Shown: in pieces, positions 58,216 to 64,000 of the stretch | Numbering within the stretch: position 1 is the first letter of the stretch | How the letters are laid out: each line of letters starts with the position of its first letter | Origin: Phascolarctobacterium sp. | GTDB taxonomy: Bacteria; Bacillota; Negativicutes; Acidaminococcales; Acidaminococcaceae | Length of the DNA: 64,000 nucleotides | Reading direction: 5' to 3' | Assembly: GCA_030523325.1 (NCBI GenBank) | Contig: JAUNIS010000004.1 | Location: 6,608-70,607, forward strand | Notes under the pieces: generated by a model | Databases searched by the model: none | Told to the model about the DNA's origin: nothing | What the model saw: the letters and a program-made list of their open reading frames with translations, nothing else | Position numbers and translations under genes: made by a program

Positions 58216-58533
58216 TTATTTTTTGTGACAGCCGGTAGAAGTACCATCCATGATTCTCTTATACATAGCGTGAATTTCTTCGGAGGATTTACCTGCTTCC
58301 TTAGCTTTTTTAACATGAATCATAGCAGTACGATATTTTGCATGAGCTTCGTCGGTAGGAATGGAGTCGATATCCATTGGATCAAAAGCCATGATTTTTT
58401 TGTAGAGCGCATGAATTTCGTCAGATGATTTGCCTGCTTTTTTAGCTGCCTCTACGTGTTTCATAGCAGATTCATAACGAGCTTTTGCATGGGGTTCGGT
58501 AGGGATTTGTACTTCAGGATGTTTACAAGTCAT
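58216..58533 (-). CDS. Small His-rich two-repeat protein
   Basis: 105 residues from ATG at 58533 (MTCKHPEVQ), GAGGTG 6 nt upstream. I do not recognise a named family. It is two copies of a ~40-residue helical unit with the pattern HAK-x-R/Y...AM-x-HV-x2-AK-x-AGKSS-x-EIHA-x-YK-x-IM. Each unit has three His. A Cys-Lys-His at the N-terminus and Gly-Cys-His at the C-terminus flank them. It has no signal peptide and is cytoplasmic. It is preceded by its own MerR-type promoter (58587-58617), so it is likely co-regulated with the NifH-like operon and ChlI-ChlD. It might bind or carry a metal or tetrapyrrole, or be a target of the radical SAM enzyme; neither is shown by sequence. Confidence 0.82.
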   Translation of the reverse strand: MTCKHPEVQIPTEPHAKARYESAMKHVEAAKKAGKSSDEIHALYKKIMAFDPMDIDSIPTDEAHAKYRTAMIHVKKAKEAGKSSEEIHAMYKRIMDGTSTGCHKK

Positions 58534-58586
58534 GATTATCACCTCATTGAAAAATTATAAAGATTGAAGTTTTCCATCTACGTCAA

Positions 58587-58617
58587 AGTATACACCATAT
58601 TCCAAGTAGATGGTCAA
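58587..58617 (-). promoter_or_regulatory. MerR-type promoter/operator 3 (small repeat protein)
   Basis: Minus strand TTGACC (58612-58617), 19-bp spacer ending ATATGGTG, TATACT (58587-58592). An 8-bp inverted repeat CCATCTAC/GTAGATGG surrounds the core. The spacer agrees with the other two sites at T2, T4, A5, T7, G9 and A12-T18. Confidence 0.75.
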
Positions 58618-58629
58618 GTTAAAATTTTC

Positions 58630-59619
58630 TTAATTTTTGAAAAGCTGAGGATAAACGATTTTAGCATGAGCTTCGATTGCATCTATCACATAATGACTGC
58701 CAACGTAACGATATTTGTCATTTGTATAGTAAATGGCATTATTTTTAACGGCTTTTACATTCACGAAGGCAGGATCATTCTTGATTTCGTTATACAAGCC
58801 TTCGGGTTCGGCTTGAGAATTAGGTTTCCAAGTGGGTACTAAGAATACATCGGGATTGATGCGAACGATTTGTTCCTTGCTCATAATAGTACTTCCTGTC
58901 GCTCCATTTTTTACGAGAGCAGCGCCATTGATAAGTCCTGCATTGTGCATGATATCGTCTAAAAGTCCGCCCCGTCGTCCCATCGCCCCGCTAAAACTAA
59001 ATGCAACACATACTTTCTTCTCGTTTTCTTTTAACTGCGAGAGTTTTTTTTGCAGAGCAAGAAGACGTTTATCCATGTTCTCTACGATAATTTTTGCTTT
59101 GGCATCTGCTCCGAGAGCATGAGCAAGCTTGGTGACCTTCGTCTTACAGTCCTCGTAAGTTTTGGGGCTAGAAGCAACATAAACCTTGAGGCCCATACTT
59201 TCAAGGCCAGAGACCATATCGTTTCGTCCTGTGTTAGTAGCAATGACCAAATCGGGGCGAAGAGAAAAAATCGCTTCCTGACTATCAAGTGCTTTCTTGC
59301 CAACCTTATCCACTTGCTCTTTAGTAAGATAAGAAATATTCGGGTCCCCGCTCCACTTACTATAGGAGAGAATGTGTTCCTGAGGAACAAGGGCGGTAAC
59401 AATCTCATCCGTCGGGTAACTAAGCGAGACAATGCGAGTAGGAATTTTTTCAAAAGTAAGCGTTCTTCCTGCTTCATCTACGGCAGTATAAAGCACCTGC
59501 TTAGACTGCGCACTTTCCTTCTTAGCACTGCCACATCCTTGCAGACAAATCATGCCTATTAACCCAAGCATTAAAAAAATATGCTGTTTTTTACTAAAAT
59601 ATTTTGCTCTCATCATCAT
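58630..59619 (-). CDS. FecB-type substrate-binding lipoprotein 2
   Basis: 329 residues (the exact start among three consecutive Met is uncertain; the ribosome site is weak). Lipoprotein signal ending CLQGCGSAKK with the lipidated Cys near residue 29. Class III binding fold: RIVSLSYPTDEIVTALVPQ, LRPDLVIATNTGRNDMV and MSKEQIVRINPDVFLVP. It probably delivers ligand to the FecCD permease at 52754-53791, with the ATPase at 39074-39901. It lies between the exported unknown protein and the small repeat protein on the same strand. Confidence 0.9.
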   Translation of the reverse strand: MMMRAKYFSKKQHIFLMLGLIGMICLQGCGSAKKESAQSKQVLYTAVDEAGRTLTFEKIPTRIVSLSYPTDEIVTALVPQEHILSYSKWSGDPNISYLTKEQVDKVGKKALDSQEAIFSLRPDLVIATNTGRNDMVSGLESMGLKVYVASSPKTYEDCKTKVTKLAHALGADAKAKIIVENMDKRLLALQKKLSQLKENEKKVCVAFSFSGAMGRRGGLLDDIMHNAGLINGAALVKNGATGSTIMSKEQIVRINPDVFLVPTWKPNSQAEPEGLYNEIKNDPAFVNVKAVKNNAIYYTNDKYRYVGSHYVIDAIEAHAKIVYPQLFKN

Positions 59620-59626
59620 TTAAAGA

Positions 59627-59657
59627 AAGCTGCCCGCTCTCACTGAGAAGGCAGCTT
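59627..59657 (-). terminator. Terminator-like hairpin after the exported unknown gene
   Basis: AAGCTGCC...GGCAGCTT stem on the minus strand followed by TCTTT, directly upstream of the lipoprotein start. Attenuation or partial readthrough is possible because no other promoter for the lipoprotein gene is visible. Confidence 0.75.
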
Positions 59658-59662
59658 AACAA

Positions 59663-60232
59663 TTATTTTTTTGCTGGTTCAGTAGCCTCAGGATGTGCTG
59701 CCGCATAACAGATCTCGTACACTGCTTCTGCAACGGAGCCTTGAGGAATCGGTTTAAAAACCGCCTTGTTTTCTTTATGCTCTAGCAGATTTTTTTTGTT
59801 AGAATATACGTCCATACTCGCAACATAATAAGTTTTTTCTGCCATATTGAAAACCATCGTCATATTAGAGATTTGCACTTTTTCTTTTTTAGACAGCTTA
59901 TCCTTATAGATGTTGTTAATTTTCTTTTGGAGATTTTTATCCCTAGGCGCGTAAACGGTACGGGTAACAACTTGAATGAGGTTTTCGTCTGCCTTACCAT
60001 TGGCATCGGCAACGTATTTGATGGATTCCATATCATAAGCGTTAATGCCTATTTCGTTTTCTACGATAATGCTCCAACGTGCTTCCTCTTTTTCTTCTGC
60101 AGATAGTTCGGGCTGCATGGAAATGCTCCAGTCGAGTCCTTGTTTAGTAGTCGTATCTTTTTCCGCAGCCAAGCAAGTAAAACTCATGCAACAAAGTAAA
60201 GCCGTACAAGCTAAAACAGCTAATTTTTTCAT
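59663..60232 (-). CDS. Exported protein of unknown function
   Basis: 189 residues. A signal peptide (about 1-22, ...FTCLA) is followed by a hydrophilic mature region with a repeat-poor, Lys/Glu-rich sequence (SIIVENEIGINAYDMESI; YAPRDKNLQKKINNIYKDKL). There is one Cys near the C-terminus. No family is recognised. It is probably periplasmic or surface-exposed. It has its own promoter (60292-60320) and a 20-bp palindrome in its leader, and it precedes the lipoprotein gene, which suggests a link to the uptake system or iron supply. Confidence 0.75.
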   Translation of the reverse strand: MKKLAVLACTALLCCMSFTCLAAEKDTTTKQGLDWSISMQPELSAEEKEEARWSIIVENEIGINAYDMESIKYVADANGKADENLIQVVTRTVYAPRDKNLQKKINNIYKDKLSKKEKVQISNMTMVFNMAEKTYYVASMDVYSNKKNLLEHKENKAVFKPIPQGSVAEAVYEICYAAAHPEATEPAKK

Positions 60233-60251
60233 GGGAATCAGTCCTTTCGTA

Positions 60252-60271
60252 AATTATTATCGATAATAATT
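60252..60271. promoter_or_regulatory. Perfect 20-bp palindrome, candidate operator
   Basis: AATTATTATCGATAATAATT lies between the -10 box at 60292 and the start codon at 60232. Its hexamers GATAAT/ATTATC are those of Fur-type operators but in outward order, so Fur is only one possible binder. Confidence 0.55.
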
Positions 60272-60291
60272 ACTAATTTATCTACGTTATT

Positions 60292-60320
60292 AGTATAAAA
60301 CTTTGTTTCCTTCTAGTCAA
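60292..60320 (-). promoter_or_regulatory. Sigma-70 promoter of the exported unknown gene
   Basis: Minus strand TTGACT, 17-bp spacer, TATACT. This is normal spacing, in contrast to the MerR-type sites. Confidence 0.75.
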
Positions 60321-60330
60321 GAAAACTTCA

Positions 60331-61146
60331 TTACCCCTTCACTTCAGGGCAAAGTTTTCCTACGGCATCCGCCCTGCAACGAGTACAATGCTGCAGCTGA
60401 CGCAGATATTTTTGACACGCCTTTCTAAGAGCAAGCATCGTTTGAGCATCCGGTTCATGTATAGCGCCAAAAACTGATTCCTTGGCTGGAAGCATGGGAA
60501 TGATATTATGCACTTCACAGCCGAGTTCACCAACCGCTTGAGCAATCTTAGGTATCTCTTCAAGATTTATGCCCGGTATATCAACAGTATTAATTTTCAC
60601 GCAGGCCCCTGCTGCAACAAGCTTTCTAATGCCTTCTTGTTGCTTCTGCCAAAGTAATTCGGCAGCGGGAACACCTTGATACGTAACGTTTTCGTATTCA
60701 ATGAAGGAATATATTTTTGCTCCAACTTCTGGATGCACAGCATTAACCGTGACAGTAACGAATTCTACATCAGCGTTAATTAATGCGTCTATATACTTTG
60801 GCAGCAAAAGACCATTAGTCGAGATACAGAACTGAACTTCTTTATCATATGCTCGAATTAAGTTTAAAGTTTCTACAACCTTTGTCCAATTGACTAAGGT
60901 GTCGCCTGGCCTGGCAATGCCAACAACTGTGAGCTTAGGCACGGTTGCTTTGGCTTTTTGATACCAACGAAATACTTCCTCGGGCTCCATTACCTTTATA
61001 GTCACACCGGGTCTTGTTTCGTTGGCACAAGAAAACTTTCTCACACAGTAATTGCATTGCATGTTGCAAAGAGGTGCAACCGGTAAATGTATTCTTGCGT
61101 ACTCCGTGCAGCAGCTGCTAAAGCATGGATGAGTTTCAATCTTCAT
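60331..61146 (-). CDS. nifB: NifB-type radical SAM enzyme
   Basis: 271 residues, AAGGAG upstream. The start HPCFSSCCTEYARIHLPVAP is the NifB hallmark. The radical SAM motif CNMQCNYC is at 27-34, RKFSCANETRPGV follows with C40, and CTRCRADAVGKLC is at 254-266, which carries ligands for the K clusters. There is no NifX domain. NifB fuses two 4Fe clusters and inserts carbon to make NifB-co, the precursor of nitrogenase FeMo-co-type cofactors. Here it is the last gene of a locus with component-1-like proteins and overlaps the one upstream by 11 nt. Its presence suggests that one of the nitrogenase-like complexes uses a NifB-derived cluster. Confidence 0.93.
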   Translation of the reverse strand: MKIETHPCFSSCCTEYARIHLPVAPLCNMQCNYCVRKFSCANETRPGVTIKVMEPEEVFRWYQKAKATVPKLTVVGIARPGDTLVNWTKVVETLNLIRAYDKEVQFCISTNGLLLPKYIDALINADVEFVTVTVNAVHPEVGAKIYSFIEYENVTYQGVPAAELLWQKQQEGIRKLVAAGACVKINTVDIPGINLEEIPKIAQAVGELGCEVHNIIPMLPAKESVFGAIHEPDAQTMLALRKACQKYLRQLQHCTRCRADAVGKLCPEVKG

Positions 61147-62347
61147 CGCTACACTCCTTACGCATCTTCGGGAAAAGTGAGTCTTTTTTATAAGTCATTT
61201 GTAAACTTGCGTTAATAACCTTTTCAAGAAAATGCGCTGTGCCCCTTACACCCAGGAAACCTGTGCGCGTAATGCTTACTTCGTCCGTCACGGGATAAGT
61301 TAATCTTACAAGTGGCACTTGATATTCTCGCGACAAATCTGCTAAAAACGAAGAACCACATAACAATGCTGGAAGAGAATTATTTAGAGCATTTTTAATT
61401 TCATCCACATCCGTCGTATCATTTGTTTTTGCAAAACTTAAATACATACCAAGTTCTTCGGTAACGAATTTTTTCAAACCGGAAAATCTTGCCTTATCAA
61501 CAATTAGAAAGGCTGGTAATTGATAAATATTTTGTAAATAATCTACGCTTAAGCGAGCAATTGCTTCACCTTGGGCATTTAGTTCAGCAATTTCCTCGGT
61601 AAAATCCACATTTAACTTTTCGGCAAGCAAATTTAAGAAATTTTCCATCCCGTGGATGCCATAGGGATAATCGCAGACAAGGTAATCCGTCCCGAATTTT
61701 CTTTGTAAAACTTGAGCTAAAGCCTCGCCATAGCCAAAATAAATATTTAAATGAGCCCTGCTGATATGCTCGACATCTTCTATACAAGACATACAGGTAT
61801 TAAAGTTAATTTTTACTTTTTTATTTAAAGCTTCCTCAAGAGCTAAGATATCCCCCATCGCCTCTGGATCATCAGTAAAAATTCCTAAGATATTGATGCT
61901 CGGTCCAGAAGATTTTTCGTGAGGCTTGACTAAATCAGCTAAAGCAAGTAAAGCCGTTTCCGTTCCCTCTTCCATCGTTCCGCCATAACCAGGAGCATTG
62001 ACGTGAATAACCTTTTTGCTAACTTGACTATCTTCAATAATACTTGCGACGTCATCGCCAATCATATTGGGAATGCAACCGCTAATCACAAAAATTATTT
62101 TGACCTGCGCGTATAATTCGTCGGCATTAACAAGTCCCTTCGTAAGTATATCTGCTCCACCACGAATGACGTTATTTTCGTAGGCGATGGTGCTTGCTTG
62201 ACGAATATCTCCCATATTACTGGGATAGCGAAAATTTAAAGAGCCGTAATTACAGCCCGCTACAGAATGTTGAAGGATAATAGCATCCTTGATGCCAGCA
62301 AAAACTCTGGTAGCACCAAATAATGCACAAGAAGTTAATGGTTTCAT
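61136..62347 (-). CDS. Nitrogenase component-1-like protein B2
   Basis: 403 residues from ATG at 62347 (MKPLTSCALFGA), with GGAGG about 11 nt upstream; the TGA of the upstream gene overlaps it as ATGA. Cys 7, 32 (HSVAGCNYGS) and 91 (SGCIPNMIGDDV) fit the three cluster ligands of one component-1 chain. There is no Cys at the NifD cofactor position (LNIYFGYGEALAQ region). Shape is nearest to NifE/N-, BchN/B- or NflD-type proteins. Its expected partner is the damaged gene upstream (62344-63847). It overlaps nifB by 11 nt. Confidence 0.85.
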   Translation of the reverse strand: MKPLTSCALFGATRVFAGIKDAIILQHSVAGCNYGSLNFRYPSNMGDIRQASTIAYENNVIRGGADILTKGLVNADELYAQVKIIFVISGCIPNMIGDDVASIIEDSQVSKKVIHVNAPGYGGTMEEGTETALLALADLVKPHEKSSGPSINILGIFTDDPEAMGDILALEEALNKKVKINFNTCMSCIEDVEHISRAHLNIYFGYGEALAQVLQRKFGTDYLVCDYPYGIHGMENFLNLLAEKLNVDFTEEIAELNAQGEAIARLSVDYLQNIYQLPAFLIVDKARFSGLKKFVTEELGMYLSFAKTNDTTDVDEIKNALNNSLPALLCGSSFLADLSREYQVPLVRLTYPVTDEVSITRTGFLGVRGTAHFLEKVINASLQMTYKKDSLFPKMRKECSDED

Positions 62348-63847
62348 TTTCTGCGTTTCCTCCACATTCTCGCATACATTTCCCTTGAAGCATGAGTATT
62401 GTGGTCTTCTGCCTCCAAGGGAAAGAAAACTTTATCGAAGGTAAGACGATTCAAAAGCAAATGCTTGCCGGTAAGAGTCGGATTGTCGATAATAGCTGCA
62501 AAGCCTTCCATATTTTTCACGAAGCCTGCATAGGAGAAGACTGAGCTATCTAAATACAAAGGCAGGATGGGTCTGCCAAATTTACTTTTGTCAGAGTCAC
62601 CTCCTGTAATGACGAAATCACAAGCTTCGGCAACTGCTTGCATTTCAGCGCCGGATGGGTTAAGTAAAATATCAGCAGAGGAGCCCATATATTTTTTAGC
62701 CTCCTCAAGCTTTGCGTAAAGGAGTTGCATAAATTTATCGTCGAGCCCGCATTCTTTTTGAAAGCCTGGATTTAAAGTGATGCAAATTTTGTGCAAGGGA
62801 AAACCATAATCAATTTCCAGAGCTTTCATTAAGTCTGGTAAGCCTGCGAGCATTCCCGTGAATAAGCAAAATTTTTTTGTTTGAAATTTTATGCGTAAGC
62901 TTTGGTATTTCTCTGAGACAAGTTTTTCTTCTCCAGCTAAAACTTTTTGCACTTTATCCTCAATGCCCAGAGCCTTGCCGATTTGTAAATAAAAATCCGT
63001 GATGCCGTCAAAACCATGCCACTCCATCATATCCATAATATGAAGATAAGGTGTGCCAAATTTTGCTTCCATCTTCACGGCCCATTTTTTACGACGAACG
63101 ATATTTAAGGCGGCCTTTGGAGCCAATTTTATATGCTCCATATCACAAGCTGGTAAAAGCACGTTCACTTTTATTCCGCATTTAGCCAACGTTTCTTTTA
63201 TCGCTACAAGCTTATCATCACCGCCAAAGCCCCAGATAAAGCTTTCGATATTGACGGAGAGGGGCTCGACTTTTTGCGGCTCCATGACAAGTTCAACTAA
63301 AGCTTCCATTACCTCAACATAACCGCAACCCTTATATTCCGCACCTGAAGGTTTTCCCTTGCTACCACAGCTTTAGGTAGCCTTTTCCTGTAAACGCTTA
63401 GTCGCATTAGTTTTATCCATATGCGAAAAAACTTGTGATTTCACAGCGATAATTTTGGCATTTAACTGCTGTTGCATTTCAAAGGCAATTCCTTCTAAAT
63501 CGTCGTTGATGACGTCGGATACCACGGAAGGAAGAATAAAAATTACGTCGGGTTTCTGCTCCTCGTCTATTTTACATAAAAGTGCTTTCAATTTATCTTC
63601 GCTACCGAAGATGACATCTTCGTTCGTCATGTTAACGCATTCAAGTTCAGGAAAAGATGTGTTACGACTGCGTGCGCTATTACGATAATGAAAGCCGCAG
63701 CCAATGGGACTTACGATAACCGGAACAGCATTTTTTTTCGTGGATAGCAGCCAAGTTGCCAGAAATTTTTCCATTCACACTAAAGCGATGCACGCCTGAC
63801 ATTGGCTTCATGCCAAGTAACATATTGTCGGAAATGAAATCAGCCAT
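62344..63847 (-). pseudogene. Nitrogenase component-1-like gene B1, split by a frameshift and an in-frame stop
   Basis: The reading starts at ATG 63847 (MADFISDNML...SGVHRF...AAIHEKK). It leaves frame at an A8 run (plus-strand T8, 63731-63738) and resumes in the -1 frame as NAVPVIVSPIGCGFHYRN. It meets TAA at 63373-63375 after RLQEKAT, and continues in that frame as SCGSKGKPSGAEYKGCGY... to 62344. Joined, it makes about 500 residues of component-1 type with Cys in SPIGC; the third ligand motif is VSDVINDDLEG with no Cys. The junction aligns with protein A1 (AVAHSEGAVVIFHSPRAC). Two lesions favour decay. However, the downstream ATGA overlap with B2 is intact, and the A8 run is a possible slippage site. 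No good ribosome site precedes the internal start at 63309. Confidence 0.8.
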
Positions 63848-63880
63848 CTTTAATCTCTTAATATCAAAACAAAAAATTAT

Positions 63881-63895
63881 TGAGAATTATTTCTA
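63881..63895. promoter_or_regulatory. Fur-box-like sequence at the B1 promoter
   Basis: TGAGAATTATTTCTA matches 11 of 14 arm positions of the 7-1-7 Fur operator TGATAAT-N-ATTATCA. It touches the -10 box of the promoter at 63895-63923. Confidence 0.35.
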
Positions 63896-63923
63896 TTTTA
63901 ATCTTTTTATCACAATAATGCAA
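63895..63923 (-). promoter_or_regulatory. Promoter of the second nitrogenase-like locus
   Basis: Minus strand TTGCAT, 17-bp spacer, TAAAAT, about 48 nt before the B1 start. Normal spacing, so it is apparently not in the MerR regulon. Confidence 0.55.
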
Positions 63924-63931
63924 ACAAATAA

Positions 63932-63954
63932 GGCTAGAGCATTACGCTCCAGCC
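63932..63954 (-). terminator. Terminator after the second CobN-like gene
   Basis: Minus strand GGCTGGAGC-GTAAT-GCTCTAGCC (one G-U pair) followed by TTATTTGTTT, 9 nt after the stop codon. Confidence 0.8.
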
Positions 63955-63962
63955 AGTAGAGG

Positions 63963-64000
63963 TTAATCTGTTTTTTCTTCCAACTCCCCTTCCATCTCTA
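63963..64000 (-). CDS. C-terminal end of a second CobN/BchH-like protein (partial)
   Basis: The last codons before TAA at 63963-63965 read EMEGELEEKTD. The CobN-like protein at 49020-52742 ends LEMEGELEDRADEND in the same way, so this is very likely the C-terminus of a paralogue whose body lies beyond the right edge. A terminator follows. Only 11 codons are visible. Confidence 0.65.
   Translation of the reverse strand, partial: EMEGELEEKTD

Noticed and set aside
63310..63774. Annotating 63373-63774 and 62344-63309 as two independent genes
   Set aside because: They share one frame separated by a single TAA, each is only part of a component-1 protein, and the second lacks a proper ribosome site.
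1..64000. CRISPR arrays, insertion sequences, prophage or att sites
   Set aside because: I saw no regularly spaced direct repeats, no transposase or integrase ORFs and no tRNA-associated duplications.

Overview
The window looks like a chromosome segment of a diderm Firmicute of the class Negativicutes (Veillonellales/Selenomonadales/Acidaminococcales type); this is inferred from gene content. Firmicute-type housekeeping genes (dnaG-rpoD, ccpN next to the PPDK regulatory protein, a YnzC/DUF896 protein) sit beside outer-membrane genes (an LptA-like protein, two TonB-dependent receptors, a two-partner secretion system). Base composition is moderately AT-rich and almost all genes are on the minus strand.

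Layout. 1-19.5 kb: a two-partner secretion locus. A giant filamentous adhesin (TpsA) starts at 16605 and runs off the left edge, with a one-base frameshift near 5985. Upstream are an unrecognised 352-aa protein and the TpsB transporter. A poly-C10 tract lies just upstream of the likely tpsB promoter. 19.7-23.4 kb: tRNA-Ala, tRNA-Ile2, rpoD and dnaG. 23.5-26.7 kb: LptA-like protein, flavin reductase, YjbR-family protein, PPDK regulatory protein and CcpN. 26.8-29.6 kb: a complete FecBCD-type ABC importer. 29.8-31.7 kb, plus strand: YnzC, an RluA-type pseudouridine synthase and class II aldolase. 31.8-40.4 kb: an ABC exporter, an anchored beta-propeller, an ECF importer (EcfT, fused double EcfA, and an S component with a large extracytoplasmic N-terminus), a FecE-type ATPase and an unrecognised 163-aa protein. 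40.5-44.5 kb: two TonB receptors. 44.8-63.8 kb: the most unusual region, described next.

The 44.8-64 kb block contains chelatase subunits I and D; an operon NifH-like / two nitrogenase component-1-like proteins / FecCD permease / CobN-like 1240-aa chelatase / SPASM radical SAM; a divergent MerR-family regulator; a small His-rich repeat protein; a FecB-type lipoprotein; an exported unknown; and a second nitrogenase-like locus. That second locus holds NifB, a component-1-like protein, and another component-1-like gene broken by a frameshift and a nonsense codon. The C-terminus of a second CobN-like protein enters at the right edge.

Three promoters in this block share the same architecture: TTGACN, a 19-bp spacer containing ATATGGT, and a TANANT -10. 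This is the elongated spacer typical of MerR-activated promoters. They precede the NifH-like operon, the ChlI/ChlD-like operon and the small repeat protein. My reading (inference) is a MerR-controlled tetrapyrrole system: outer-membrane uptake, ABC or ECF import, ATP-driven CobN/ChlID metal insertion or removal, and a nitrogenase-like two-component reductase acting on the ring. Substrate and direction cannot be decided from sequence.
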